NCBI RefSeq assembly: GCF_014596725.1
Contig: NZ_JACVEG010000013.1
Location: 21,441 to 77,043 of the forward strand
Reading direction: 5' to 3'
Source of the DNA: Vibrio sp. Y2-5
Lineage (GTDB): Bacteria; Pseudomonadota; Gammaproteobacteria; Enterobacterales; Vibrionaceae
DNA length: 55,603 nucleotides
Of this stretch, positions 25,064 to 34,827 are shown piece after piece. Under the pieces are notes generated by a model, which worked only from the letters and a program-made list of their open reading frames with translations, had not been told where the DNA came from and ran no database searches. The translations under genes were made by a program, and so were the position numbers. How positions within the stretch are numbered: position 1 is the first letter of the stretch; each line of letters opens with the position of its first letter.

Positions 25064-26785
25064 ATGAAAAAAGTTGGCTTAAGCTTGATCGCTCTAGCAA
25101 TCTCTACCGCACTTGTTGGCTGTGGTGGTAGTGATGATTCAGGTGGTAACCTTGGTAACAAGAAAGAGTATTCAGTTCCATCATCAGGCTCATTCGTCGA
25201 TGCGACAGTTGAAGGCTTGTATTATATTTCAGGCACTAAATCAGGTTACACAGCAAACAGCACTGGTGCTTATGATGTGGATACCGATGCAGCCGTAGTA
25301 ACGTTCTATCTCGGTGGTAAAAACGGCTTAGAAATCGGTACGATTTCAGCTCGTTCAGTATCAACACCATTCGAAGCGGCAGGTACCTACGAACGTTCAG
25401 TAAACCTAGCTCGTCTTCTACTGACTATCGATAATACTAGGGATGAGAGCTATATCGTTATCCCTACTACCCTTCAAGGTGTTACTGATGGTTCAGCTCT
25501 CTCTGCTGCATTGCAAAAAATCTCTCTTGATGATGCAGAATTTGAAGCCTCAATCGCTGATTTGCTATCAGAACTTAGCATCAGTTCTATCGTGAGTGCT
25601 GATGACGCGATTGAACATATGGATGGCTCTTTAAGTGATTTAACGCGTGGCGAAGACATCGCTCTGACTGACTGGGCAAAAGGTTCAGATGGTGTGTTTG
25701 TTCACCGTAGTGCAACACAAAGAATAGATAGTACGGGCAGTGGCTCATATAAGATAGTCATACACGGTGATAAAACTTTAGGTGACGATGTCAATGGTGA
25801 TGATATCTTCGAACAGACTTCAGGCTTGTCATCTCAAACTTATGTTCTGGGAAATGATAACTTTATAACTAAGTCAGGTTCGAATGATGGCACCATCAGT
25901 GAGGACTATGCAGAAAATTACTTAGAGTGTATAGCCGACGGCGGAACATTCTCAAATAATTCATGTAGCGTATCTACAACGACTAACGCTAGCCTCCCAA
26001 GTGCTTATATCTATGTTCTAAATAACCCATCATCAACAAGCTCAGCTGACGAGACAACTAGCTGGACAAAAGTAGCTGAAATGGGAGGAGCGTACGAATG
26101 TATGGCTGCTAGCAGTTGTAGCGAGCAATCAATGACACAATTTGAGATTGTAGAACGAGACGACTCTGACGAAGATGAAGCTGCTGGCACAGAGATGCGC
26201 AAAGAAACTTTATCAAGTACTTACGACCCAATCACAGGTGTATACATTCAAGCTCGTAGTAAAGAATATACGGCAACCAGTCAAGCAACTGTTGGCCGTG
26301 TAGAAGAATCCATTGAGTTTATCTATCAAGTAGACGCTGTTGGTGAAGACAAATATGTTGACTTCATTGGCACATGGAAAGCTATTGCTACTATGCCTGG
26401 TGGCTGTAACAAAGTAGCTGAATCTACTTATGTATTTACATCAACAGGAGCCACCGTCAGTGGTCAAGAGCTGGGCGGTTCAGGCAGTAGTTGTACTCTA
26501 GATGATATAAGTGAAAGCCTAACTTATGAAGAACTTGCTACTAAGGATTACTGGTGGTTCACAACTAACAGTGCTGGTGATTCTAAAGCGACTCTCGATC
26601 AGCTAAACACAACAATTCGTTGGAATGACAGAGACGATGGCGATACGTCCGATTACTTCAAAATCAACCGCTTCAGCTACATTCCAGCTGGATCTGATTG
26701 GGACCAAGGAACGTTAGTACGTGATACGTTAGATAATAGCGGTAACAAAGAAGCAACCGTTATTATGAGAAAAATATCTCAGTAA
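25064..26785 (+). CDS. Orphan acidic lipoprotein of unknown function
   Basis: A 573-residue exported lipoprotein. The signal MKKVGLSLIALAISTALVGC has its acylated Cys at 20, followed by GGSDDSGGN. Gly-Ser at +2/+3 predicts outer-membrane sorting. The mature protein is strongly Asp/Glu/Ser/Thr-rich. It has possible disulfide pairs (CIADGGTFSNNSC, CMAASSC, and the GGC...SSC pair near the C-terminus) and looks beta-rich. Residues 30-180 resemble the 'FVDATVEGLYY' start seen in many marine lipoproteins with immunoglobulin-like or adhesin-like folds, but I recognise no named family. The start follows AGGATG; the 41-codon upstream extension is Lys-rich and not signal-like. It is monocistronic, with its own terminator. 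Confidence 0.85.
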   Translation: MKKVGLSLIALAISTALVGCGGSDDSGGNLGNKKEYSVPSSGSFVDATVEGLYYISGTKSGYTANSTGAYDVDTDAAVVTFYLGGKNGLEIGTISARSVSTPFEAAGTYERSVNLARLLLTIDNTRDESYIVIPTTLQGVTDGSALSAALQKISLDDAEFEASIADLLSELSISSIVSADDAIEHMDGSLSDLTRGEDIALTDWAKGSDGVFVHRSATQRIDSTGSGSYKIVIHGDKTLGDDVNGDDIFEQTSGLSSQTYVLGNDNFITKSGSNDGTISEDYAENYLECIADGGTFSNNSCSVSTTTNASLPSAYIYVLNNPSSTSSADETTSWTKVAEMGGAYECMAASSCSEQSMTQFEIVERDDSDEDEAAGTEMRKETLSSTYDPITGVYIQARSKEYTATSQATVGRVEESIEFIYQVDAVGEDKYVDFIGTWKAIATMPGGCNKVAESTYVFTSTGATVSGQELGGSGSSCTLDDISESLTYEELATKDYWWFTTNSAGDSKATLDQLNTTIRWNDRDDGDTSDYFKINRFSYIPAGSDWDQGTLVRDTLDNSGNKEATVIMRKISQ

Positions 26786-26796
26786 TAGCCAGCTCT

Positions 26797-26821
26797 GCCC
26801 CGCTAATGCGGGGCTTTTTTA
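26797..26821 (+). terminator. Terminator of the orphan lipoprotein gene
   Basis: A perfect GCCCCGC / GCGGGGC stem with a TAAT loop is followed by TTTTTT, 12 bases past the stop. Confidence 0.92.
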
Positions 26822-27276
26822 TATCTTCACTCCACGGCGATAAGGTTCGACAATTCTTAGGCGCTCCACTTCTAGTAAACCTACACCTATTCCGAGTTAT
26901 CACTTCTATTGTGAGTCGCTTTGAAAACAAGTGGTATAAAACTCAAAGTACTGATTGCTGCCACCTTAACCAACAAGGTCGATCCTTCCGCATTAATTGT
27001 TCAAACACTCACCAAACATATAGTTCAACCTTTTTCATTAATTTTGATGATGAATTGCGTGTAGGGTCTTGTCCAACTGTGCAATAAATGACAAAGTCAT
27101 TGCTAGAATGTGTAACAGACTGATGTCTTAACCGATTATTAACTGTTGGTTATTTACACTATCGGTATTTGCATAAGTAAATTCGAGTTCCAATTCACGT
27201 TCTGCCCATCAATTACCTTTAAAGCATAAATAAGGAAGCGTGCAGGATGAGTTCTAGTGGTAAAGGAGAGATCAAT
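26822..27276. other. Long leader region upstream of the AcrAB-like pump
   Basis: A 455-bp gap. The 93-codon frame at 26806-27087 starts inside the terminator hairpin and has no recognisable features, so I do not call it a gene. The right end must hold the promoter of the RND operon; no confident operator was found, and no TetR-type regulator gene is adjacent. A short ORF start at 27247 is discussed under the pump gene. Confidence 0.4.
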
Positions 27277-28425
27277 ATGGGCCAAGGTAGATCCTTGTCA
27301 AAAACGTGGTTGACCACGATTGCTGCTGCAATTGTGCTTGCCGGCTGTCAACCTGACGCCAAACCAGCAGCGGTCAATAGCGGTGCTGCACCAGCTGTTG
27401 CGGTAGACGTCATCAAAGTCACAACACAACCAGTTCAGGTAACTAGCACCCTACCTGGTCGTACTAATGCTTTCCGAATCGCAGAAGTTCGCCCTCAGGT
27501 TCGTGGTATTGTCACCGCACGTAAATTTGTTGAAGGTAGCTTAGTTGAAAAAGGCGATGTTCTATTTGAACTTGATGCGTCAACTTACCAAGCATCATTG
27601 GCAAGCATGAAAGCAAATTTGGCGAAAGCGGAAGCAACGCTTAGCCGTACAGAACTTCAAGCAAAACGCTACAACGAGCTTGTGAAAAAGAATGCTGTTA
27701 GCCAACAAGCTTATGAAGATGCACAAGCGACTTACAAAGAAGCTTTGGCATCTGTAAAAGCAGCGCAAGCGAACGTTAACGCTGCGCAAATTGACCTTGA
27801 TTACACACATATTAAAGCGCCAATTTCAGGTCGTATCGGTCGTTCACACGTTACCGAAGGTGCGTTAGTAACGGCTAACCAAACCGATGTACTGGCAACA
27901 ATTCAGCAGCTTGACCCACTTTATGTTGACCTTTCTCAGCCAAGTAATGAGCTTTTGAAACTGCGCCAAAGCACAGGTAAAGAAAAAGACGAGCTGAAAG
28001 GCATTAAGCTATTCCTTGATGACGGTACGCCAATCGAACAAAAAGCGACGCTACAGTTTGCTGAAGTTTCTGTGAATGAAAACACAGGTACAGTCAACGT
28101 TCGAGCCACTTTGCCTAACCCAGACCAGTTCTTACTACCGGGTCTTTATGTTCGTGCTCAACTGCCAGTTGAAGCTCGTTCCGACGCTATTCTTGTTCCA
28201 CAAACAGCGCTAAGCCGCAATGCGCGTGGCGAAGCTTCTGTATTAGTCGTAAATGCTGAGAACGTAGTAGAAGTCCGTCCAGTGGTGGCAAGTCATACTG
28301 TGAATTCACAATGGTTGATTGATTCAGGCTTAGAAGCTGGTGAAACCGTTATTGTGGCCGGCTTACAGAAAGTACGCCCGGGCAGTACGGTAAATCCGCA
28401 AATGATGGAATCATCTAAGGAATAA
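27277..28425 (+). CDS. RND efflux periplasmic adaptor lipoprotein (AcrA/MexA-like)
   Basis: A 382-residue membrane-fusion protein. The lipobox is IVLAGC with Cys at 24. A barrel-sandwich domain follows (ALPGR-like STLPGRTNAFRIAEVRPQVRGIV), then an alpha-hairpin with repeats such as TLSRTELQAKRYNELVKKNAVSQQAYEDA, and the lipoyl return IDLDYTHIKAPISGRIGRSHVTEGALV. It links the inner-membrane pump to a TolC-type channel. The start at 27277 has GGAGAG seven bases upstream; an in-frame ATG at 27247 adds ten polar residues and is less likely. It is followed six bases later by the pump gene. Vibrio names such as vexA or vmeA may apply, but I cannot assign one. Confidence 0.92.
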   Translation: MGQGRSLSKTWLTTIAAAIVLAGCQPDAKPAAVNSGAAPAVAVDVIKVTTQPVQVTSTLPGRTNAFRIAEVRPQVRGIVTARKFVEGSLVEKGDVLFELDASTYQASLASMKANLAKAEATLSRTELQAKRYNELVKKNAVSQQAYEDAQATYKEALASVKAAQANVNAAQIDLDYTHIKAPISGRIGRSHVTEGALVTANQTDVLATIQQLDPLYVDLSQPSNELLKLRQSTGKEKDELKGIKLFLDDGTPIEQKATLQFAEVSVNENTGTVNVRATLPNPDQFLLPGLYVRAQLPVEARSDAILVPQTALSRNARGEASVLVVNAENVVEVRPVVASHTVNSQWLIDSGLEAGETVIVAGLQKVRPGSTVNPQMMESSKE

Positions 28426-28431
28426 TAAGAT

Positions 28432-31400
28432 ATGGCTCGATTTTTTATAGATCGCCCAATCTTTGCTTGGGTGATTGCAATAATCATCATGCTTGCTGGT
28501 GTGTTATCGATCATGACACTGCCAGTATCTCAGTATCCGGATATCGCACCGCCAACGGTTATTGTGTCAGGTACCTATCCGGGTGCTTCAGCTGATACCG
28601 TCGAAAACAGTGTGACACAGACGATAGAACAGAATATGAACGGGATTGATAACCTGATTTATATGTCGTCTCAAAGTAGTTCATCCGGTGCATTCAGCAT
28701 TACGCTTACTTTTGAAAGTGGTACTGATGCGGATATTGCTCAGGTACAGGTGCAGAACAAACTTGCACTTGCTGAAGCAACGCTACCAAGTGAAGTTAAA
28801 CAACAAGGTATTACCGTTTCAAAATCATCTAGTTCATTCTTGATGGTTGTCGGCTTCGTCTCATCAGACGGTAGCATGGACAACACTGATCTTTCTGACT
28901 ACATGATTTCTAACGTTAAAGATCCACTGAGCCGTGTTCAGGGTGTAGGTGAAGTTCAGGTGTTCGGTGCTCAGAACGCGATGCGTATCTGGTTAGATCC
29001 AAACAAACTGAATAAATACAGCCTGACTCCTGCTCAAGTAAAATCGGCAGTCAGCGCGCAGAACACTCAGGTTTCTGTTGGTCAGTTAGGTGCCACACCT
29101 TCAATTAAAGGTCAGCGTCTGAATGCGACCATTACGGCCCAAAGCCGTATGAGAACCGTATCTGAGTTTGAAAACATCCTATTGCGAGTAGACACCGATG
29201 GTGCACAAATTCGCTTGAAAGATGTGGCTCGCGTTGAGCTAGGTGCCGAGAGTTACCAAGCGGTTGCTTTATATAACGGCAAATACGCGGCTGGTATTGC
29301 GATTAAGCTGGCGACAGGTGCCAATGCGCTGGAAACCTCTGAGTTAGTGAAAGCTCGTATCAACGAGATGTCACCAACCTTCCCAGACAACATTGAAGTT
29401 ATTTATCCATACGATACAACGCCATTTGTTCAGATCTCTATCGAAGAAGTTGTGCATACGCTTGTGGAAGCGGTCGTGCTGGTATTCCTCGTGATGTATC
29501 TGTTCTTGCAGAACTTCCGCGCAACCTTGATTCCAACCATCGCGGTTCCTGTTGTTCTGTTAGGTACTTTCGGCGTTATGTCCGCGTTTGGCTTCTCAAT
29601 CAACACTCTGACTATGTTCGGTCTTGTACTGGCGATAGGCCTATTGGTTGACGATGCTATCGTTGTGGTCGAGAACGTTGAGCGGGTAATGGCAGAAGAT
29701 GGTCTTCCGCCACGTGAAGCGACCCGAAAATCAATGGGGCAAATTACTGGTGCACTAGTTGGTATCGCAATGGTACTGAGTGCGGTATTCATCCCGATGG
29801 CGTTCTTCGGTGGTGCAGCGGGTGCTATTTATCGCCAGTTCTCTCTGACTATCGTATCGTCTATGGTGCTGTCCGTATTAGTGGCAATGGTGCTGACACC
29901 GGCTCTCTGTGCGACTTTGCTAAAACCGATGCACAAAGGTGAACACCACGTTCGTCGTGGCCCGCTAGCTTGGTTTAACAAAGCGTTTGACCGTGGTACT
30001 AACGGTTATAAAAACGTTGTGAGTAAAGGCGTGAATCAACGTATTCGCTACCTTGCTATGTACGTAATTATTGTCGGCATCTTAGGCACGCTTTGGACTC
30101 GTCTGCCAACCTCTTTTGTTCCTGAAGAAGACCAAGGTATTTTCCTGTCTATCATTCAGTTACCCGCGGGTGCAACGCAAGAGCAAACGCTGAACGTGAT
30201 GGATAAAGTTGAAAAGCACTTTCTGGAAAACGAGTCTGACTCCGTTCAGTCTGTGTTTACTGTTTCGGGCTTTAGCTTTGCAGGTCAGGGGCAGAACATG
30301 GGTATGGCGTTTGTACGACTCAAGGATTGGGATGAACGTACAAATCCAGCGATGTCAGTCAACGCGATTGTAGGCCGAGCTTGGGGGGCATTCTCTCAAG
30401 TGAAAGAAGCAAACATCTATACCTTTAACGTTCCTGCGATTATGGGCTTAGGTAACGCAACGGGTTTTGATGCTTACATCACCGACAATGCGAACTTAGG
30501 TCACGATAAGTTAATTCAGGCTCGTAACCAGCTGTTAGGTATGGCTTCGCAAAATCCTAACCTGACAGGTGTTCGTCCAAACGGTATGGAAGATACACCA
30601 CAGTTCCGCATTAACATCGACTATGAAAAAGCGATGGCAATGGGTCTGTCTGTTTCGGATATCAATAGCACTCTATCAACGGCACTGGGTTCAAGCTACG
30701 TTAATGACTTTATCGATAACGGCCGCGTGAAAAAAGTATACGTACAAGCAGATGCTGAATACCGTATGAACCCTGAAGATCTGCGTCTATGGCATGTCAA
30801 AAATAACTTAGGCGAAATGGTTCCGTTTGATGCCTTTGCGACGACTGACTGGACTTACGGTTCACCACGTCTAGAACGCTATAACGGTGTTCCAGCGGTA
30901 AACATCCAAGGTTCAGCCGCTCCAGGAAAGAGTACGGGTGATGCGATGCAGGCGATCAGTAACATTGTTGCTCAGCTGCCTCAAGGTATTGGCTTGCAGT
31001 GGACAGGTGCTTCTTACCAAGAAGTACAAACTGGTTCACAAGCGCCGCTACTTTACGCGTTGTCTATCCTGATCGTATTCCTGAGCCTAGCGGCTCTATA
31101 CGAAAGCTGGAGTGTTCCGTTCTCTGTCATCCTGATTGTTCCGCTAGGGGTATTTGGTGCCATTGCGGCAGCAACCATGAAGTCGCTCTCCAATGACATC
31201 TACTTCCAAGTGGGTCTGTTAACGACTATCGGCTTGTCAGCGAAGAACGCTATCTTGATTGTAGAGTTTGCAAAAGCACTCTACGACGATGGAAAAGACC
31301 TTATCAGCGCAACGGTAGAAGCGTGTCGTATGCGTCTGCGCCCAATTATGATGACGTCATTTGCCTTTATCTTAGGTGTACTTCCACTGGCACTGAGTAC

Positions 31401-31557
31401 TGGTGCCGGTGCGGCTAGCCGTAACGCGATTGGTTGGGGTGTTGTGGGCGGTATGTTCGCCGCAACGATACTGGCCATCTTCTTCGTTCCGGTATTCTTT
31501 GTGATTGTGATGAAGTTGTTCCGCACACAACCACATAAGATCCCTGAAGATGCATAA
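28432..31557 (+). CDS. RND multidrug efflux pump, AcrB/MexB type (HAE1 family)
   Basis: A 1041-residue inner-membrane pump with 12 membrane segments and two large periplasmic loops. It begins MARFFIDRPIFAWVIAIIIMLAG, as AcrB does. The proton-relay Asp pair is in LAIGLLVDDAIVVVENVERVM (TM4), with the matching Lys in TM10. It has the AcrB sequences PGASADTVENSVTQ, YPYDTTPFVQISI and GGAAGAIYRQF. It should export bile salts, dyes, detergents and antibiotics using the proton gradient, together with the adaptor encoded just upstream. No outer-membrane channel gene is adjacent, so it presumably uses the genomic TolC. A terminator closes the operon. Confidence 0.95.
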   Translation: MARFFIDRPIFAWVIAIIIMLAGVLSIMTLPVSQYPDIAPPTVIVSGTYPGASADTVENSVTQTIEQNMNGIDNLIYMSSQSSSSGAFSITLTFESGTDADIAQVQVQNKLALAEATLPSEVKQQGITVSKSSSSFLMVVGFVSSDGSMDNTDLSDYMISNVKDPLSRVQGVGEVQVFGAQNAMRIWLDPNKLNKYSLTPAQVKSAVSAQNTQVSVGQLGATPSIKGQRLNATITAQSRMRTVSEFENILLRVDTDGAQIRLKDVARVELGAESYQAVALYNGKYAAGIAIKLATGANALETSELVKARINEMSPTFPDNIEVIYPYDTTPFVQISIEEVVHTLVEAVVLVFLVMYLFLQNFRATLIPTIAVPVVLLGTFGVMSAFGFSINTLTMFGLVLAIGLLVDDAIVVVENVERVMAEDGLPPREATRKSMGQITGALVGIAMVLSAVFIPMAFFGGAAGAIYRQFSLTIVSSMVLSVLVAMVLTPALCATLLKPMHKGEHHVRRGPLAWFNKAFDRGTNGYKNVVSKGVNQRIRYLAMYVIIVGILGTLWTRLPTSFVPEEDQGIFLSIIQLPAGATQEQTLNVMDKVEKHFLENESDSVQSVFTVSGFSFAGQGQNMGMAFVRLKDWDERTNPAMSVNAIVGRAWGAFSQVKEANIYTFNVPAIMGLGNATGFDAYITDNANLGHDKLIQARNQLLGMASQNPNLTGVRPNGMEDTPQFRINIDYEKAMAMGLSVSDINSTLSTALGSSYVNDFIDNGRVKKVYVQADAEYRMNPEDLRLWHVKNNLGEMVPFDAFATTDWTYGSPRLERYNGVPAVNIQGSAAPGKSTGDAMQAISNIVAQLPQGIGLQWTGASYQEVQTGSQAPLLYALSILIVFLSLAALYESWSVPFSVILIVPLGVFGAIAAATMKSLSNDIYFQVGLLTTIGLSAKNAILIVEFAKALYDDGKDLISATVEACRMRLRPIMMTSFAFILGVLPLALSTGAGAASRNAIGWGVVGGMFAATILAIFFVPVFFVIVMKLFRTQPHKIPEDA

Positions 31558-31572
31558 TCTTTTCTAGCAATG

Positions 31573-31604
31573 AAAAAACCCAGTGGCATTCACTGGGTTT
31601 TTTA
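31573..31604. terminator. Bidirectional terminator between the RND operon and the SPOR gene
   Basis: AAAAAACCCAGTG / CACTGGGTTTTTT is a perfect 13-bp repeat around a five-base loop. The A/T runs serve both converging transcripts. Confidence 0.92.
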
Positions 31605-31629
31605 TTATCTCAAATCGATAAACTGAGAG

Positions 31630-32553
31630 TTATTTTACGCAAAGTACGTTGAGAAGGGAGGTACCTTTTAAGGTATTAACCTTACCTGTGGTAAAGAAGC
31701 CTTTACTGTTCTCTCCCCAGTACGGCAAATAAACTGGCCACTTATCTTTTTCCATCACTTTAGAATCAAGCAGCTGTTTCCATTCCACTTCTGTTGCTAA
31801 ACGCATTTTCTGCTGCTGGCAACGCTTCTCTGCGTCGGCATAACTTAAGCGATTCCACGCCAAATCATGCTCCATATAAAACTGTTCTTTTTCATCCATC
31901 ACGTAAGGAACTACGTAATGAATACCACCCAGCGTTGCTTCACGTCGAATGGTGATAGTAGACATTTCTTTCGTCGCTTTTGGTGCCGCCTTAGCTGTGG
32001 CTGGCATTACTACAGGTTTTGCTTTTGCTGCTGGCTTAGCAACAGGTTTCGATTTCGAAGCGACCACTTTTTTAGGCGTATTCTTCGGTTTAGATGCCGG
32101 TTTTTTCGCAGTAACAACGGGAGCGTCTTGCTCTCCTTTGCGCACTTCACGGATGAATGCTTCCTTGTACAGCTTCTCACTTCTTACCCCTGCGAGCTCT
32201 TTCTTGGCCGTGGTGTAGTCGTTATACGGACCAATCAAACAACGCAGCGCTTTACCCTCGGGCTTCATCCACACGTCGGTCGAAATATGCTGATAAAGAA
32301 CCTTCGCTCGGCTTAAGGGCATTGCTTCGTTCAATAAGCCACATTGAATCCAGAAAGAAGAATCTTTCCCTTTTGGCGCCGATTTCCCCCACAGTCCCTT
32401 ACCAATTGGGCAGTTGCTGTTTAATCGAGGAAGCTCATTGGTTGAAGTTTGAGTTCCACCACACAAAAACTGCTCAGGCTCTGCAGCCAAAAGTGTTTGA
32501 GAAGCGAAACAAAAAGGCAATCCAATCAAAAGAAGGTGAGAAAGTTTTGGCAT
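31630..32553 (-). CDS. SPOR-domain-containing exported protein
   Basis: A 307-residue protein with a signal peptide (MPKLSHLLLIGLPFCFASQTLLAAE). It has a cysteine-containing N-terminal domain and a SPOR-like segment around residues 85-145, where ISTDVWMKPEGKALRCLIGPYNDYTTAKKELAGVR shows the GPY(N/x)D and A...L pattern. A Lys/Pro/Ala-rich linker (about 155-200) follows, then a C-terminal domain with YADAEKRCQQQKMRLATEVEW. That last domain resembles the FGE-sulfatase or C-type-lectin-like repeats found in periplasmic proteins. SPOR domains bind denuded septal peptidoglycan, so a cell-division or cell-wall role is plausible. The start at 32553 follows AAAGGGAT. I know no gene name. Confidence 0.8.
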   Translation of the reverse strand: MPKLSHLLLIGLPFCFASQTLLAAEPEQFLCGGTQTSTNELPRLNSNCPIGKGLWGKSAPKGKDSSFWIQCGLLNEAMPLSRAKVLYQHISTDVWMKPEGKALRCLIGPYNDYTTAKKELAGVRSEKLYKEAFIREVRKGEQDAPVVTAKKPASKPKNTPKKVVASKSKPVAKPAAKAKPVVMPATAKAAPKATKEMSTITIRREATLGGIHYVVPYVMDEKEQFYMEHDLAWNRLSYADAEKRCQQQKMRLATEVEWKQLLDSKVMEKDKWPVYLPYWGENSKGFFTTGKVNTLKGTSLLNVLCVK

Positions 32554-32667
32554 TGCGATCCCTTTAATATCCATACGCTCTCCGTTCAGGTGACTATGGT
32601 TATTGTCATAACCCGACCTGAGCTTGTATCTACCTAACTATTTCTAGTTCTATGAAAAAACATAAGC

Positions 32668-32698
32668 AAAAAAAGAGCCGTAAATCACTTACGGCTCT
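32668..32698 (-). terminator. Terminator of the peptide ABC transporter operon
   Basis: On the minus strand, GAGCCGTAA / TTACGGCTC with a five-base loop is followed by seven T. It lies about 40 bases after the last permease stop. Confidence 0.92.
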
Positions 32699-32738
32699 AG
32701 TTTAGGTAGATTATGTCAACAAAATCAATCGACGAGGA

Positions 32739-33677
32739 TCACCCTTTATAGATTTTCGGGTTAAATACATCACGTAGCCAGTCACCAAGTAGGTTTATCA
32801 CCAACACTAAAGTGACAAGCAGCACGCCAGGGAAGGCAGTGATCCACCAAGAACCTGAGAAAATATAGTTAAACCCGATACTAATCAGCGCGCCCAACGA
32901 TGGTTGGTCAACTGGCAAACCTAAGCCAAGGAATGAAAGTGCCGCTTCTGACATGATAGCGTTTGCCACTTGTACCGTAGAGATAACCAAAATTGGCGAC
33001 AAACAGTTTGGCAGAATGTGACGGAACATGATGCGAGGCGCTTTAAAGCCCATCACGCGAGCCGCTTCCACATACTCTTTCTTCTTCTCGGCTAATACGG
33101 ATGCACGGATGGTACGCGCGTACTGAGGCCATTCAGCCACACCGATAATCACCACCAGCATTAAAACTGCGTACTCACTATAGAATTCACTGCCAAAACT
33201 CGCTTTGAAGATTGCCGACACAATGATCGCCACCATCATGGTCGAGAACGACAACTGAACATCTGCAAAACGCATTAAGTAGCTATCAATACGGCCACCA
33301 AAGTAACCCGAAGACAGACCAATGATAATGCCTAAGAACAGCTGTAGAGCTACCGCTAGGAAACCGATCGTGAGTGAAAGACGTGAGCCGTAAAGCATGG
33401 TCGATAAAATATCACGCCCTTGTTCATCCGTACCCAGCAGAAAGCGTGTATCACCGCCATCCATCCAAGATGGTGGTAGTTCTGCGTCCATAATGTCGAT
33501 GGATGACATATCGTATGGGTCTGTCGGTGCAATAAGCGGCGCAGCCACTGAGAGCACCAAGAAAATCATACAGATGGCAAAGCTGAACATTGCCACTTTG
33601 TCACGTAAGAAGTAGTACAGAAAATCTGACTGTTTAAAACGCTCCCAGCGTGAAGGAGCTGCTGCAAATTCGCTCAT
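32739..33677 (-). CDS. Oligopeptide ABC transporter permease, DppC/OppC type
   Basis: A 312-residue permease with six membrane segments. The N-terminal OppC-TM segment is RDKVAMFSFAICMIFLVLSVAAPLIAPTDPYD. The DppC signature LLGTDEQGRDILSTMLYGSRLSLTIGF is present, and the EAA loop is YVEAARVMGFKAPRIMFRHILPN, which contacts the ATPase. It is the last gene of the four-gene operon and is separated by two bases from the DppB-like gene. It forms the heterodimeric channel for di- or oligopeptides; the substrate is inferred only from family. Confidence 0.93.
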   Translation of the reverse strand: MSEFAAAPSRWERFKQSDFLYYFLRDKVAMFSFAICMIFLVLSVAAPLIAPTDPYDMSSIDIMDAELPPSWMDGGDTRFLLGTDEQGRDILSTMLYGSRLSLTIGFLAVALQLFLGIIIGLSSGYFGGRIDSYLMRFADVQLSFSTMMVAIIVSAIFKASFGSEFYSEYAVLMLVVIIGVAEWPQYARTIRASVLAEKKKEYVEAARVMGFKAPRIMFRHILPNCLSPILVISTVQVANAIMSEAALSFLGLGLPVDQPSLGALISIGFNYIFSGSWWITAFPGVLLVTLVLVINLLGDWLRDVFNPKIYKG

Positions 33678-33679
33678 GA

Positions 33680-34657
33680 TTATGCTCCTTTTCCTGTTAA
33701 GTCTACGGTTGGGTTAATCAATCCGTATAACAAATCAACCACAGTGTTGGTTACAACGAAGATTAAGCCAACAAAAATAACGTAAGCAGTAATCAAAGGT
33801 GTATCTACACGGTTAATCGCTTCAAGGAATAGGAAACCTGTACCCGGCCACTGGAATACTGTCTCAGTCAAAATGGTATATGCCACCATAGTACCAATCT
33901 GAACCCCACCGACCGTTAGTACTGGCAACATAGTGTTTTTCAAAGCGTGTTGGAAATAGATTTTCTTCAGCGGTAAACCTTTTGCCGTAGCAAATTTAAT
34001 GTATTCAGAGCTTAATACTTCCAACATTTCAGAACGAACCAGACGAATAAACAGCGGTAACATAATTGAAGCCAGTGAAACACATGGCAAGATCAGGTGC
34101 TTAATGCCATCCCAGGTAAAGTAGCCTGACTCCCAGCCCAATAGATTGTATGTTTCGCCTCGACCATAAGAAGGCAGCCAGCCTAATTCAATTGAGAAGA
34201 TATACATCAGCATAATCGCTGTTAAGAACACCGGAATTGAAATACCGATGCTACTACCGGCCATCACGACTTTCGTAAACAGACTTTTTGGTTTTATTGC
34301 CGTATAAACCCCAATTGGAATAGAGCAAACAATAATGATTAATGACGCGCCAAATACAAGTTCCAAAGTCGCCACTAATTTATCAAGAATGACTTCAATA
34401 GCTGGGCGTTTAAAGAAATAAGATGTGCCTAAGTCACCCTGCACTGCAGCAGTAACAAAGCGAGAATATTTGGTAATGAAGGGATCGTTCAGACCAAGTT
34501 CATCGCGCAGAGCTTGGCGCTCAGCTTCTGAAACAGATTGGCCGACAAGCTCACGTAGCGGGTCACCCAAGTTATCTTGGATGGCAAACGCCACTAAACT
34601 GATCACAAACATCACTATCAGTGCCTGAAACAGGCGCTTGACCAGAAACGTAAACAT
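33680..34657 (-). CDS. Oligopeptide ABC transporter permease, DppB/OppB type
   Basis: A 325-residue permease with six membrane segments. It begins MFTFLVKRLFQALIVMFVISLVAFAI, followed by GDPLRELVGQSVSEAERQALRDELGLNDP, typical of DppB/OppB. The EAA loop is YIKFATAKGLPLKKIYFQHALKNTMLPVL. The start at 34657 follows AAGGGGCAAGGA; the frame extends 14 codons further, but that part is not conserved in type. It pairs with the DppC-like protein. An attenuator-like hairpin separates it from the binding-protein gene. Confidence 0.93.
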   Translation of the reverse strand: MFTFLVKRLFQALIVMFVISLVAFAIQDNLGDPLRELVGQSVSEAERQALRDELGLNDPFITKYSRFVTAAVQGDLGTSYFFKRPAIEVILDKLVATLELVFGASLIIIVCSIPIGVYTAIKPKSLFTKVVMAGSSIGISIPVFLTAIMLMYIFSIELGWLPSYGRGETYNLLGWESGYFTWDGIKHLILPCVSLASIMLPLFIRLVRSEMLEVLSSEYIKFATAKGLPLKKIYFQHALKNTMLPVLTVGGVQIGTMVAYTILTETVFQWPGTGFLFLEAINRVDTPLITAYVIFVGLIFVVTNTVVDLLYGLINPTVDLTGKGA

Positions 34658-34770
34658 TCCTTGCCCCTTAACTTTCCATGCAAAATTCGGAATACACACG
34701 AGGTGCGAAAATACTCAGCCTAAAAAAACGACACTTTATCCGACTGAAAAAATAAACTGTCTAAGTGCTA

Positions 34771-34804
34771 AAACACGCCTTCGATGTCAAACACCGAAGG
34801 CGTG
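34771..34804 (-). terminator. Attenuator hairpin between the binding-protein and permease genes
   Basis: CACGCCTTCG pairs with CGAAGGCGTG across an 11-base loop; on the minus strand the stem is followed by TTTT. Such hairpins after binding-protein genes usually raise binding protein over permease by partial termination or mRNA protection. Confidence 0.7.
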
Positions 34805-34827
34805 GTGTTACTTGTTAATGCTTAATC

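Noticed and set aside
26806..27087. 93-codon ORF downstream of the orphan lipoprotein
   Set aside because: It starts inside the terminator hairpin, has no ribosome-binding site and shows no protein-like composition.
29430..29792. 120-codon Thr/Ser-rich minus-strand ORF inside the AcrB-like gene
   Set aside because: It is antisense to conserved transmembrane coding sequence and typical of shadow frames.
31867..32567. Cys/Arg/Phe-rich plus-strand ORFs opposite the SPOR-domain gene
   Set aside because: They are shadows of the Lys/Ala/Pro-rich linker of the real gene on the other strand.
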